The notes under the pieces: generated by a model
The model's database searches: none
What the model saw: only the letters and a program-made list of their open reading frames with translations
Told to the model about the DNA's origin: nothing
DNA from: Pseudonocardia nigra
Lineage (GTDB): Bacteria > Actinomycetota > Actinomycetes > Mycobacteriales > Pseudonocardiaceae
NCBI RefSeq assembly: GCF_019396355.1
Contig: NZ_JAHKRK010000008.1
Span: 18,628-82,627, forward strand
Direction: 5' to 3'
Length of the DNA stretch: 64,000 bases
Translations under genes and position numbers: made by a program
In this document: piece by piece, positions 34,537 to 46,079 of the stretch
Layout: the number at the start of each line of letters is the position of its first letter
Numbering within the stretch: the first letter of the stretch is position 1

Positions 34537-35963
34537 GAACTCACCGTCGCCAGCAGCTCGTCGAGCGACTCGTCGACCATGCCGGCGAGCACGTCGACGT
34601 CGGGCATCGCGTCGCGGTCGCCGTTGAAGCCGTAGTAGACCCCGCCGTCGTAGGAGGTGAGCCCGATGGCGAGCGCCTGGCCCTTCGCCAGCGGCACCAC
34701 CGGGAACATCTCGAGCATCCGGGCCCCGGCGGCGTAGAGCGGGAACTGCGGTCCTGGCACGTTCGTCACCACCAAGTTGAAGATCCGCTTCGAGAAGCCG
34801 CTCGCGGCGCGGGCGCCCAGGGCGTGCAGCGTAGGCGGTGCGAAGCCGCCGAACCGGACCAGGGTGGCGGCGCCCACCGACTGGCCCGATGCCGTGTGCT
34901 CGCGCATCGCGTGCGCGACCTGGTGCAGGCGCACCACCGGGCTGGGCTCCCCGACCGGCAGGTCGACGAGGAACGAGGCCACGCGGTTGCCGAGCGTGCC
35001 CCCGGTGGCCGAGCTCGGGACGTCGGCCTCCCCGCGAACCGACAGCGGCACCATCGCCCGCACCGACGACGACGACGTGACCGGCTCGCCGCGGGAGAGC
35101 AGCCAGTTGCGCAGGGCCCCCGACACGACGCTGAGCACGACGTCGTTGACCGTGCAGCCGTGTGCCGCGCGGACCCGGCGATAGTCCTCCAGCTTCGTGC
35201 GGGCGATCGCGAAGCGGCGCTGGGTGGAGATGTCCACGTTCAGCGGGGTGCCGGGCGCCCGCCTGCTCGCGGTGCGCGCGATGGAGAACAGCTGGCCGGC
35301 GGCGCCGGCGATCTTGCCGATCGTCGCCATCGCGTCGCCCGCGGCCGAGCGGGCGTTGTCGACGATCTCCCCCGGCCGTGCGACGGCCTCGGCAGCGGCC
35401 TCGAGCAGCAGCTGTGCGTCGCTGGGCTCCGGGCGCGGCATCCACAGCTCGGAGGCTGTGCGTCCCGGTTCGGCGCCGTCGCCGGACGGGCCGGCGACGT
35501 CGAGGATCACCTGCCCGATGTCGATCGCGCTGATGCCGTCGACCATCGCCTGGTGGGTCTTGGTGAGCACGGCGAAGCGGCCTCTCGCCAGCCCCTCGAC
35601 GAGGTACATCTCCCACAGCGGCCGGGTGTGGTCCAGCGGGCGGGACATCAGCCGGGCCACCAGCTCTGTGAGCTGGGCGTCCGACCCCGGCTTCGGCAGC
35701 GCCGACCGGCGGACGTGGTAGGCGATGTCGAAGTCGGTGTCGTCGATCCACACCGGCCGCGCGAGGTTGCCCGGCACGTGCCGCACCTTCTGCCGGTACC
35801 GGGGCACCAGCGCGATGCGCTGCTCGATCAGCTCCACCAGCCGGTCGTAGTCGAAGCCCGCCTTCGGGCGCCGGAAGACGGAAGCGGCGCCCACGTGCAT
35901 CGGCGTGGTCGGCTGCTCCAGGTAGAGGAACGAGGCGTCGAGGGCGGAGAGCCGGGGCGGCAT
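34533..35963 (-). CDS. Wax ester synthase/diacylglycerol acyltransferase homologue
   Basis: A 476-residue WS/DGAT-family protein. It has the N-terminal RLSALDASFLYLEQPTTPMH, the active-site segment KTHQAMVDGISA near residue 138, PLNVDISTQRRFAIA, and the C-terminal NLVVTNVPGPQFPLYAAG. The family transfers acyl-CoA to diacylglycerol or alcohols. The usual HHxxxDG is HQxxxDG here: the second His, thought to be the base, is Gln, so activity is uncertain. The start overlaps a promoter facing rRNA methyltransferase. Confidence 0.9.
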   Translation of the reverse strand: MPPRLSALDASFLYLEQPTTPMHVGAASVFRRPKAGFDYDRLVELIEQRIALVPRYRQKVRHVPGNLARPVWIDDTDFDIAYHVRRSALPKPGSDAQLTELVARLMSRPLDHTRPLWEMYLVEGLARGRFAVLTKTHQAMVDGISAIDIGQVILDVAGPSGDGAEPGRTASELWMPRPEPSDAQLLLEAAAEAVARPGEIVDNARSAAGDAMATIGKIAGAAGQLFSIARTASRRAPGTPLNVDISTQRRFAIARTKLEDYRRVRAAHGCTVNDVVLSVVSGALRNWLLSRGEPVTSSSSVRAMVPLSVRGEADVPSSATGGTLGNRVASFLVDLPVGEPSPVVRLHQVAHAMREHTASGQSVGAATLVRFGGFAPPTLHALGARAASGFSKRIFNLVVTNVPGPQFPLYAAGARMLEMFPVVPLAKGQALAIGLTSYDGGVYYGFNGDRDAMPDVDVLAGMVDESLDELLATVSS

Positions 35964-35969
35964 GGGCCG

Positions 35970-35979
35970 ATCCTAGGCT
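35970..35979. promoter_or_regulatory. Overlapping divergent -10 hexamers
   Basis: ATCCTAGGCT holds TAGGAT on the minus strand (35970-35975), 6 nt before ATG 35963, and TAGGCT on the plus strand (35974-35979), 6 nt before GTG 35986. The two -10 elements share two base pairs, so both promoters cannot be occupied at once. Confidence 0.65.
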
Positions 35980-35985
35980 TACGGC

Positions 35986-36741
35986 GTGTCATCAGCCCGG
36001 TCCCCGAAGGACACCTTCATCACCGTCTACGGCCGCAAGCCGGTGCTGGAGGCACTCGACGACCACACGCTCCGCGTCGACAAGGTGGTGCTGGCCGAGG
36101 GCCTGCGCGGCGAACCGGTGCGCGCGATCCTCGCTGCGGCCCGCGACCGCGGGGTCCAGGTGCAGCGGGCGTCGGCGCACCGGGTGAAGGTGCTGGCCGG
36201 CAACGGCCGCCACGACCAGGGCGTGCTGGCCGACGTCGTCGCCCCGCGGATGGCGCCGGTCGCCGACTTCCTCGACGAGCTCGGCGACGGGCCCGCCGCG
36301 GTGCTCGTGCTGGACCGGGTCACCAATCCCGCCAACGTCGGCATGCTGCTGCGCAGCGCCACCGCGGCCGGGCTCGACGGGGTGCTGCTCCCCCGCCGCG
36401 GCGTGCCCGCGATCGACCCGCTGGTCGTGAAGGCCTCGGCCGGGGTGGCGTTCCGGGCACCGGTACTGCGCGCGGCCACGGCCGAGGAGGGCTGCGCGAC
36501 GCTGCGCGCAGGCGGGTTCGCGGTGTTCGGCCTGGACGCGGGCGGCGAGTCGCTGCTCGACGCCGCGCTGCCGGCCCGCGTCGCGCTGGTGCTCGGCAAC
36601 GAGACCGACGGGCTCTCGGCCGCCGTGCGCCCGGAGCTCGACGCCGTGCTGGCCATTCCGATGGCCGGGGGCGTCGAGTCGCTGAACGTCGCGAGCGCGG
36701 GCGCGGTGGCGGCGTTCGAGCTGCGCCGGAGGCGCGGATAA
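35986..36741 (+). CDS. TrmH/SpoU-family RNA 2'-O-methyltransferase
   Basis: A 251-residue SPOUT methyltransferase. Residues 10-75 form an L30e-like substrate domain (YGRKPVLEALDD); the catalytic domain has VLVLDRVTNPANVGMLLRSA, LVLGNETDGLS and IPMAGGVESLNVASAGAVAA, the three SpoU motifs that make the knot and bind SAM. The target may be 23S rRNA or a tRNA; not determinable here. It is divergent from the WS/DGAT operon. Confidence 0.93.
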   Translation: MSSARSPKDTFITVYGRKPVLEALDDHTLRVDKVVLAEGLRGEPVRAILAAARDRGVQVQRASAHRVKVLAGNGRHDQGVLADVVAPRMAPVADFLDELGDGPAAVLVLDRVTNPANVGMLLRSATAAGLDGVLLPRRGVPAIDPLVVKASAGVAFRAPVLRAATAEEGCATLRAGGFAVFGLDAGGESLLDAALPARVALVLGNETDGLSAAVRPELDAVLAIPMAGGVESLNVASAGAVAAFELRRRRG

Positions 36742-36751
36742 CTGCAGTGTG

Positions 36752-36789
36752 TGCAAGCTTGCATGGGTAAGAGTTTGCAGGCGGTGCAA
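36752..36789. promoter_or_regulatory. TetR-type operators and -35 of the efflux operon
   Basis: Two dyads share TTGCA/TGCAA arms: TGCAAGCTTGCA (36752-36763, perfect) and TTGCA-GGCGG-TGCAA (36775-36789). The second covers a likely -35 TTGCAG (36775-36780), so binding would block RNA polymerase. Confidence 0.7.
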
Positions 36790-36798
36790 GATTTTCCG

Positions 36799-36804
36799 TA
36801 GCCT
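36799..36804 (+). promoter_or_regulatory. -10 hexamer of the tetR-MFS operon
   Basis: TAGCCT lies 18 bp after TTGCAG and 6 nt before GTG 36811, giving a full leaderless promoter. Confidence 0.65.
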
Positions 36805-36810
36805 GGACGG

Positions 36811-37461
36811 GTGAACGAGCTCGGCAGGCGCGAACGCAAGAAGCGCGAGACCCGCGAGGCACTCGCGGCCGCGGCCCTGCGGCTGGCCGTGGAGCGCGGC
36901 GTGGAGAACGTCAGCGTCGAGGACATCAGCGAGGCGGCCGACGTCTCGGTCCGGACGTTCTTCAACTACTTCTCCCATAAGGAGTACGCGATCCTCGGCC
37001 GCGACCCGGACGCCGGCGAGCGGCTGCTGCGCCGGCTGCGCGAGGCACCCGCCGAGCTGTCCCCGCTGGCCGCGCTGCGCTCCGCGATCGAGGAGTCCCT
37101 CGACGACCTGGAACGCGACGCCGTCGCCTGGTCGCAGCGGGCCGCGCTCGTCGCCGAGTCGCCCATGCTCCTCGCGCGCCTGGTGATGGCCGGTGCCGAC
37201 GACGAGCGCAGGCTCGCCGCCGTGCTCGCCGAGCGGATGGGCGTCGACGCCGACGACCCGGCAGGCAGGCTCACCCCCCTGCTGCTGGCAGCGGCGTCGG
37301 GCTGCGCGATCCGAGTGGCGCTGGAGCACCGGGGCGCCACGAACGACGCGCGGCCGCTGCGCGCGCTCGTCCACGAGGCGCTCGACCAGCTGGCCACCGG
37401 GCTCGATCACGGCAACCCCCAGGGCGGCGCCGTCCGCCCCGAACAGAGAGACGAAGCATGA
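36811..37461 (+). CDS. TetR-family repressor
   Basis: A 216-residue regulator whose N-terminal helix-turn-helix (REALAAAALRLAVERGVENV, then DISEAADVSVRTFFNYFSHK) is typical of TetR; the C-terminal ligand domain is unspecific. It overlaps the following MFS gene as ATGA, and two TTGCA-type dyads lie in front. It most likely represses itself and the pump and is released by a pump substrate. The ligand is unknown. Confidence 0.92.
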   Translation: MNELGRRERKKRETREALAAAALRLAVERGVENVSVEDISEAADVSVRTFFNYFSHKEYAILGRDPDAGERLLRRLREAPAELSPLAALRSAIEESLDDLERDAVAWSQRAALVAESPMLLARLVMAGADDERRLAAVLAERMGVDADDPAGRLTPLLLAAASGCAIRVALEHRGATNDARPLRALVHEALDQLATGLDHGNPQGGAVRPEQRDEA

Positions 37462-39089
37462 GTACGCCCACCGCGCCGGCCCCACCGCAACCGAACGCAC
37501 CGGTTCCCGCTGCGCTGACGCCGCGCCAGACGGTGCAGGCGATCTCCGGGCTGATGATGGGGATGCTGGTCGCCGTCCTGGCCGGCACGATCGTCTCCAC
37601 CGCGCTGCCGCGCATCATCGCCGACCTGGGCGCGAGCCAGTCCGTCTACACCTGGGTGGTCACCGCCGAGCTGCTCGCGATGACGGCGACCGTGCCGCTG
37701 TGGGGCAAGCTGGCCGACCTCTACAACAACAAGCTCCTCGTCCAGCTGTCGCTGGCGTTCTTCGTGGTCGGCTCGCTCGTCGCCGGGCTCACCCCGAACG
37801 TCGAGCTGCTGCTCGCCAGCCGGGTCGTGCAGGGGATCGGCGCGGGCGGGCTCACCGCGCTCGCGCAGATCGTGCTGGCCGCGGTGATCCCGCCCCGCGA
37901 GCTGGGCCGTTACGCCGGCCTGTTCGGCGCGATCTTCGGGCTCGCGACGATCGGCGGCCCGCTGCTCGGCGGCCTGCTGGTCGACTCCCCGCTCGGCTGG
38001 CGCGCCTGCTTCCTGGTCGGCGTGCCGTTCAGCCTGCTCGCCATCGTGCTGCTGCAGCGCACCCTGAAGCTCCCGACGATCCGCCGCGACGTACGGATCG
38101 ACTGGCTCGGCGCCCTGCTGATCACGGCCGGGGTGAGCACGGTCCTCGTGTGGTCGACGCTGGCGGGCAACCAGTTCGCCTGGAACTCCGGCTGGACCTA
38201 CGGGCTCGTCGGCGGCGCAGTGGTGACCCTCGCCCTGGCCGTGGTCGTCGAGTCGCGGCACCCCGAGCCGATCATCCCGCTCTCGCTGTTCCGCAACCGC
38301 ACGGTCACGCTCGCGACCGTCGCCAGCATGCTCGTCGGCGTCGCGATGTTCGGCAGCTCGGTGTTCCTCGCGCAGTACTTCCAGATCGCGCAGGGCCGCA
38401 CGCCGACTGCGGCCGGGCTGATGAGCCTGCCGATGGTCGTCGGGATGCTCGTCTCGTCCACCGTGGCCGGCGCGCTGATCACCAAGTTCGGCCGATGGAA
38501 GATCTACCTGGTGCTCGGCGGGATCCTGCTGCCCACCGGCATGGGGCTGTTCGCCACGATCGACGCGGGCACGAGCGCGTTCATCATCTCGCTCTACATG
38601 GTGGTGCTCGGCGTCGGCATGGGTCTGCTGATGCAGAACCTCGTGCTGGCCGCACAGAACGACGTGCCTGCCCGCGAGCTGGGAACCGCCACCTCGACGG
38701 TGAGCTTCTTCCGCAGCATGGGCGGCACGATCGGGGTGAGCGCGCTCGGTGCGGTGCTCGCGAGCCGGGTGGCGAGCGCGTTGGACGTCGGCCCGGGCGG
38801 TGGTGGCCACGGGAGCGTCCCCGACCTCAGCACCTTGCCCGAGCCGGTCCGGGTCGCGGTCCAGAACGCCTACGGCGACGCGACGGCCGACCTGTTCCTG
38901 ATCGCCACGCCGATCGCGGTGCTGGCCCTGGTGGCCGCGCTGTTCATCCGCGAGAAGCCGCTGCTCACCACGTCGGCGGCGCAGCGGAGGGCGGCCGAGG
39001 AGGGCGGTTCCGACGAGGACCTGCCCGTGCACAGTGCCGCCCCGGCGTTGGATACGCCCGCCTCCGGCACAGGCCGCCCGAACGGGTGA
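37458..39089 (+). CDS. MFS multidrug efflux transporter (DHA2, 14 helices)
   Basis: A 543-residue transporter. It has about 14 helices with the DHA2 motif A LWGKLADLYNNKLLVQLSL near residue 75, a motif-C-like GLATIGGPLLGGLLVD and GTATSTVSFFRSMGGTIGVS. These drug:H+ antiporters expel lipophilic compounds. It is co-transcribed with, and probably controlled by, the TetR gene with which it overlaps. A long hydrophilic tail (about 45 residues) ends the protein. Confidence 0.93.
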   Translation: MSTPTAPAPPQPNAPVPAALTPRQTVQAISGLMMGMLVAVLAGTIVSTALPRIIADLGASQSVYTWVVTAELLAMTATVPLWGKLADLYNNKLLVQLSLAFFVVGSLVAGLTPNVELLLASRVVQGIGAGGLTALAQIVLAAVIPPRELGRYAGLFGAIFGLATIGGPLLGGLLVDSPLGWRACFLVGVPFSLLAIVLLQRTLKLPTIRRDVRIDWLGALLITAGVSTVLVWSTLAGNQFAWNSGWTYGLVGGAVVTLALAVVVESRHPEPIIPLSLFRNRTVTLATVASMLVGVAMFGSSVFLAQYFQIAQGRTPTAAGLMSLPMVVGMLVSSTVAGALITKFGRWKIYLVLGGILLPTGMGLFATIDAGTSAFIISLYMVVLGVGMGLLMQNLVLAAQNDVPARELGTATSTVSFFRSMGGTIGVSALGAVLASRVASALDVGPGGGGHGSVPDLSTLPEPVRVAVQNAYGDATADLFLIATPIAVLALVAALFIREKPLLTTSAAQRRAAEEGGSDEDLPVHSAAPALDTPASGTGRPNG

Positions 39090-39133
39090 GCCCCCGCGCT
39101 GCGGGCGGGGCGCAGCCGCGTCATGGTGCGGGC

Positions 39134-39457
39134 ATGGGTTTCATGGACAAGGCCAAGGACCTGCTGAACCAGCACGACGACAAGGTCGACCAGGGACTCG
39201 ACAAAGCCGGTGAGGCGGCCAAGGGCCGGTTCGCCGGGCACGACGAGCAGATCGACCAGGGCGTCGACCGCCTGCAGGGCATGACCGGCGCCGGGGACAC
39301 CACGCAGGCCCCGGAGACACCGCCGCAGGGCGCCGCGCCGGACGACGCGGTGCCGGACCGCCCCGCTGACGGTGTCGAGGCGCGACCGGAGGTGCCCGGC
39401 GGGCCGCAGGTCGACGTGCCCGCCGGCCCGGGGCACGAGCCGCCGCCGCAGCGATAA
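39134..39457 (+). CDS. Rv0909-like antitoxin-family protein
   Basis: A 107-residue protein with GFMDKAKDLLNQHDDKVDQ and DEQIDQGVDRLQGMTG, matching a small conserved family labelled antitoxin (Rv0909/MT0933 type) in actinobacteria. The C-terminal half is disordered and rich in Pro/Asp. No toxin gene is adjacent, so the label should be read with caution; a stress or structural role is equally possible. Confidence 0.7.
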   Translation: MGFMDKAKDLLNQHDDKVDQGLDKAGEAAKGRFAGHDEQIDQGVDRLQGMTGAGDTTQAPETPPQGAAPDDAVPDRPADGVEARPEVPGGPQVDVPAGPGHEPPPQR

Positions 39458-39503
39458 GGCGGATCGCGGTTTGGACCGGGCCGGTTCGGAACACCCCGTC
39501 GAC

Positions 39504-39719
39504 ATGGCAGACGAGCGCACCGACCGGTCCGGCCCGGGCAACGAGGGCTTCGTGGAGAACCTGCTCCGCGACTCCACGATCACCGGCACCCGCGACGACC
39601 CGCCGCCGGCCCCGGAGGAGCCGCAGGCTCCCAACGCGGGCGCGGTGAACCAGCCGCCGCCCCCCGAGCGGGAGGACGGCGACCCGCGGGCGCCGGGCAC
39701 CGACGACCGCGAGGCCTGA
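39504..39719 (+). CDS. Small acidic hypothetical protein
   Basis: A 71-residue protein (MADERTDRSGPGNEGFVENL) that is largely disordered and Pro/Asp-rich. It resembles no known family. The start at ATG 39504 is likely but has no strong ribosome site. Codon bias matches real genes here. It follows the antitoxin-like gene by 46 bp and may share its transcript. Its stop abuts the convergent HAD gene. Confidence 0.5.
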   Translation: MADERTDRSGPGNEGFVENLLRDSTITGTRDDPPPAPEEPQAPNAGAVNQPPPPEREDGDPRAPGTDDREA

Positions 39720-39720
39720 A

Positions 39721-40111
39721 CTAGGGCGGGGGGAGGTCGAGCAGGATCTCCACCTCGGCGATGGTGGTGGCGGCGTCGCGGTGGTGGACGACCACCGCGC
39801 CCGCCGCCCGGGCACCCTGCAGGTTGGCGGGGAGGTCGTCCACCACCACGCACTCCGCCGGCGTGAGACCGAGCCGGTCCGCGACCCGGCGGAAGACCTC
39901 CGGGTCGGGTTTGCGCACGCCGAGCGCCGGCCCGAGCGCGACGACGTCGAACAGCGCGGCGCAGTCGTCCGGCACCGCGTCCGACACCAAGGCGGTGGGG
40001 CACCGCCGCGGCCCGCGCGCGCTCGACGAGCGTCCACATCGGCGGGCCGTCGGTCAGCACGCCCCCGTAGTCCATCACCAACCCGCGCAGGGTGCCCTCA
40101 CTCACGCGCAC
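39721..40111 (-). pseudogene. HAD-superfamily hydrolase, one-base frameshift
   Basis: The 5' part starts VRVSEGTLRGLVMDYGGVLTD (HAD motif I, Asp as nucleophile) and continues MWTLVERARAAAVP. The 3' part carries VSDAVPDDCAALFDVV, KPDPEVFRRV and CVVVDDLPANLQGA (motifs III and IV). They lie in different frames. At 39997-40000 (plus strand GGGG) the minus strand has CCCC; removing one C joins them as VPTALVSDAV. A homopolymer error or a real one-base insertion explains it. Intact, it would be a phosphatase-like enzyme of about 129 residues. It overlaps the MarR gene. Confidence 0.82.
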
Positions 40112-40562
40112 CCTCCTCGTCGCCGGTGGCGGACAGCACGGCGAGCAGGTAGTCCCGGACGATCGCGGCGTGCTCCGGCGCCGGCTCCGGGAGCGCCGCA
40201 CCCATCGCGGCGGCGATTCCGCCCGACGCCTCCCGCAGGCGCTCCCGCCCGGCATTTGTGATCGACAGCCGGACCACCCGCCGGTCGCCCCGATCGCGGC
40301 GGCGTCGCAGCTCGCCCCGCGCCTCCAGCGTGTCGACGACCGGGGTGAGGGTGCCCGGGGCGAGTCCGAGATGCGCGGCGAGCTCGCGGTGCGAGACCGC
40401 GTCGCTGCCCGCGAGCAGCCCCAGGACGCCGAACGCGGTGGGCGTGAGCCCGTGCTCGGCGGCTGCGCGGGCGAACCGCCGGGCCACGGCGGTGCCGACG
40501 CGCGGCAGCAGCCGGGCGAGCGGCATCCGCTCCGGCCGGGGCTCCAGGAGTGCCTCGTGCAC
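40098..40562 (-). CDS. MarR-family regulator
   Basis: A 154-residue winged-helix dimer type. Helices LPRVGTAVARRFARAAAEHG and the HTH (SHRELAAHLGLAPGTLTPV), then RRDRGDRRVVRLSITNAG as the wing. GTG 40562 lies 6 nt behind TAGGGT. Dyads in the divergent region probably serve autoregulation and control of the Rv3235-like gene. The ligand is unknown. Confidence 0.9.
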   Translation of the reverse strand: MHEALLEPRPERMPLARLLPRVGTAVARRFARAAAEHGLTPTAFGVLGLLAGSDAVSHRELAAHLGLAPGTLTPVVDTLEARGELRRRRDRGDRRVVRLSITNAGRERLREASGGIAAAMGAALPEPAPEHAAIVRDYLLAVLSATGDEEGARE

Positions 40563-40568
40563 GCCCGC

Positions 40569-40625
40569 ACCCTACGACACGGGCCGTTCGGCACCATACG
40601 ATTCGGCGCCGAACGAACTCGTTCG
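40569..40625. promoter_or_regulatory. marR promoter and twin dyads
   Basis: On the minus strand TAGGGT (40569-40574) sits 6 nt before GTG 40562. Two perfect inverted repeats follow: TTCGGCGCCGAA (40602-40613) and CGAACGA-AC-TCGTTCG (40610-40625), overlapping by four bases. They are good MarR operator candidates. Confidence 0.65.
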
Positions 40626-40662
40626 GCTCCGGGCACGGGCGGTGGGCGCGGACGCTGCGGCC

Positions 40663-41145
40663 ATGACGATGACGCTGGCCCCGCTCGCCCCGCCGGTGGC
40701 ACCGCCGGCGGTGCCCGCGCCGCGCCCCCGGCTCCGGCGGATCTCCTACGAGCCCGAGCCGGGCGTGGACGTCGACGAACCACCACCGCTCACCCCACCC
40801 GGACCGCCGGTGGTCGAGCCGACCTCGCCGCAGGAGCTCGCCGACGCCCACGCGGTCGCGACCCGGATCCTCCGCCTCGCGCTGGAGGTGCTCGACCGCA
40901 GGCGCCCTACCCAGCAGCTCGCCGGGCACGTTGCCGCGAACGTGCTGCGGTACTGGAAGGTGGCGGTGCACCAGCGGCAGATGCGCAGCCCCGCCCGGTT
41001 CACCCGCATCCGGCTCTGCATGCCCTGTGACGGGGTGGCCGAGGTCGGCACGGCCTGCTACCTGGACGGGCAGGTGCGGGCCCTCGCCGCCCGGTTCGAA
41101 CGCGGAGCACGCGGCTGGCGATGTACGGCGCTGCGGCTGATCTGA
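40663..41145 (+). CDS. Rv3235-family protein
   Basis: A 160-residue Pro/Ala/Arg-rich protein. The first 65 residues are disordered (PPPLTPPGPPVVEPTSP); the C-terminal 90 hold the conserved domain QQLAGHVAANVLRYWKVAV and RIRLCMPCDGVAEVGTACY. It matches the family of M. tuberculosis Rv3235, also close to secA. The function is unknown. ATG 40663 or 40669 may serve as the start. Confidence 0.8.
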   Translation: MTMTLAPLAPPVAPPAVPAPRPRLRRISYEPEPGVDVDEPPPLTPPGPPVVEPTSPQELADAHAVATRILRLALEVLDRRRPTQQLAGHVAANVLRYWKVAVHQRQMRSPARFTRIRLCMPCDGVAEVGTACYLDGQVRALAARFERGARGWRCTALRLI

Positions 41146-41218
41146 CCGCCGACGCGCGCCGCCGCTGGATCGACCGGCAGACGGAGCGACCCGCCTGCTG
41201 GTCGGCGAAGATGTCGGA

Positions 41219-44215
<2,997 letters not shown>

Positions 44216-44324
44216 AGGTGGACCTCATTCACCTTCGCGGTCAGGACGCAACCCACCGCCTGTCGCGGGCGGGCTGCCCGGCCCAGGGTAGCGAAGCTAC
44301 GGGCCACTCCCTGAACAACGCCGG

Positions 44325-44363
44325 AGGGGCGGCACACGTTCCATGCGGAACGGTGCCGCCCCT
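44325..44363 (-). terminator. Strong terminator after hpf
   Basis: AGGGGCGGCAC (44325-44335) pairs with GTGCCGCCCCT (44353-44363), and inside CGTTCC pairs with GGAACG, giving about 17 bp with a small bulge. It lies 19 bases beyond the hpf stop on the minus strand, separating hpf from secA. Confidence 0.85.
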
Positions 44364-44381
44364 GACGGGTGACGTGACCGG

Positions 44382-45020
44382 CTACGGCGCGAGCCGGATC
44401 ATCCCGTAGTCGTAGCCCTTGCGCCGGTAGACGACGCACGGTTCACCGCTGGCGGCGTCGGAGAAGAGATAGAAGTCGTGCCCGACCAGCTCCATGCGCG
44501 ACAGCGCGTCGTCCACGCTCATCGGCGCCGCCGTGTGCACCTTGCGGCGGACGATGCGGCCCGGGATCGGTTCGGGATCGTCGGGCAGGTACTCGTCGTG
44601 GTCGCGCGGGCCGGGGATGTCGACCTCGGCATCGGCTGCTGTGTCCATGGGCGGCAGGTCGTCGAGGACCGCGGTGGCGGCGCCGCCGCGCCCCGCGTGG
44701 ACCTTCACGCGCTTGCTGTTGACGCGCCTGCGGTCATGGGAGCGGCGAAGGCGTGCCTCGAGCTTGGCGACCGCGGCGTCCAGGGCGGCGTAGAAGTCCT
44801 GGGCGCTGGCCTCCGCTCTCGCGACGGGACCACAGCCACGCCCGGTGATCTCCACGCGTTGGCAGTTCTTGAGCTGGCGGCGGTTCCGCTCGTGGAACAG
44901 CTCGACTTCCATTCCGACGATCTTGTGGTCGTACCGCTCCAAACGAGCGATCTTGTCGCTGACATGGACCCGGAAGTGCTCCGGAACCTCGACGTTACGA
45001 CCGGTGACAACGATCTCCAC
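44382..45020 (-). CDS. hpf: Long-form ribosome hibernation promoting factor
   Basis: A 212-residue long HPF. The N-terminal domain (EIVVTGRNVEVPEHFRVHV to KLEARLRRSHDRRR) binds the 30S decoding region; the C-terminal domain (SVDDALSRMELVGHDFYLF, RRKGYDYGMIRL) dimerises and forms 100S particles. GTG 45020 is preferred because it follows GAGGGAAG and begins at the conserved VEIVVTGRN; the frame is open 20 codons further. It precedes secA as in M. tuberculosis (Rv3241c). Confidence 0.95.
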   Translation of the reverse strand: MEIVVTGRNVEVPEHFRVHVSDKIARLERYDHKIVGMEVELFHERNRRQLKNCQRVEITGRGCGPVARAEASAQDFYAALDAAVAKLEARLRRSHDRRRVNSKRVKVHAGRGGAATAVLDDLPPMDTAADAEVDIPGPRDHDEYLPDDPEPIPGRIVRRKVHTAAPMSVDDALSRMELVGHDFYLFSDAASGEPCVVYRRKGYDYGMIRLAP

Positions 45021-45287
45021 GCAGACTTCCCTCGCTCTCAGCGTCGGGTTGGCGTTGCAGACTGCGCCGGGGATTCCCACCCCCTGGCGCTCGATCGGTG
45101 GGTCCTCCTGATTGGGGGCATCGGCGGATGCGGAGCACCGTAACGCGCATCACGGTTCGACAACAGTCCTGCGTGCAGAGTGGTCCCGAGCCGGGTGGAT
45201 GCGACGAGCGACATTCCCTCGTCGCCGAGGCGTCGCTACGATGTCGACCCACCTTCACTCCCCGGCCGCCCGCCGCTCGCCCCCTCC

Positions 45288-46001
45288 TCACCACGGCCCC
45301 GACCGGCTCGTCGCGTCGCACAGCACGAGCGCGAAGTCGGCGTGCACGCCTGCCGCGGTGAGTGCCGCCCGGCAGGACCGCAGGGTCGCGCCGGTGGTGA
45401 TCACGTCGTCCACGAGTACCGCGGCGGCACCGGGGGACGGCAGCTCCCGCGGCCGGATCCGCAGGCTGCCTGCCAGGTTCTCGGCGCGCTGCACGGCGTC
45501 GAGGCCCACGGAGTCGCGGGCACGCGCGGCGAGTCGAAGCGGCCGCGCCACCCGCAGGTCCGGCCGGCCCGCCGCGAGCACCCGGCAGAGCCGCAGCACG
45601 TGGTCGCCCCCGCGGGCGCGGGCAGCGGCAGCCCGCGACGGGGCGGGCAACAGCCAGGTGACGGCGGGCGGCGGGCGGACCGGGGTGGGACGGAGCTCCC
45701 CGCGGAGTTCGTTGCGGAGCTCGTCGAGGATCTCGTCGAGCGGCGGGGCGAGCAACGCCGCGAGCGGGGCGGCGAGATCGCGGCGCCCGCGTTCCTTGTA
45801 CCGCAGCAGCGCGGTGCGCAGCGGCCCGGTGTAGCGCCCGACGGCCAGCACGTCGGGCCCGTCGGGCAGGTCCGGCCGCGACCGGCCGCGCACCCGCGGG
45901 AGGCAGCGCGGGCACCAAGGTGCGACGGGATCGCCGCACCCGGCGCAGTCGGCGGGGAGCACGAGCTCGACCAGTGCGCGGGACAGCTCACGCAGGTGCA
46001 T
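45288..46001 (-). CDS. ComFC-like phosphoribosyltransferase-fold protein
   Basis: A 237-residue protein with an N-terminal zinc site CAGCGDPVAPWCPRC and a type I phosphoribosyltransferase domain whose PRPP loop reads VLVDDVITTGATLRSC. RYKERGRRDLAAPLAALL matches ComF homologues. In competent bacteria ComFC acts in DNA uptake; in actinobacteria (Rv3242c) the role is unknown. Lies between lpqB and hpf as in mycobacteria. Confidence 0.92.
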   Translation of the reverse strand: MHLRELSRALVELVLPADCAGCGDPVAPWCPRCLPRVRGRSRPDLPDGPDVLAVGRYTGPLRTALLRYKERGRRDLAAPLAALLAPPLDEILDELRNELRGELRPTPVRPPPAVTWLLPAPSRAAAARARGGDHVLRLCRVLAAGRPDLRVARPLRLAARARDSVGLDAVQRAENLAGSLRIRPRELPSPGAAAVLVDDVITTGATLRSCRAALTAAGVHADFALVLCDATSRSGPW

Positions 46002-46079
46002 CCGCCCAGCGTGGCGCCTCCGGCGGACCGGCAGGGCCGGACGGGGTCGAGTTGTCCACAGGTGGACGCGGGCCCCGGG

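Noticed and set aside
39134..39457. Functional toxin-antitoxin pair
   Set aside because: The product resembles a family named antitoxin, but no toxin gene lies beside it.
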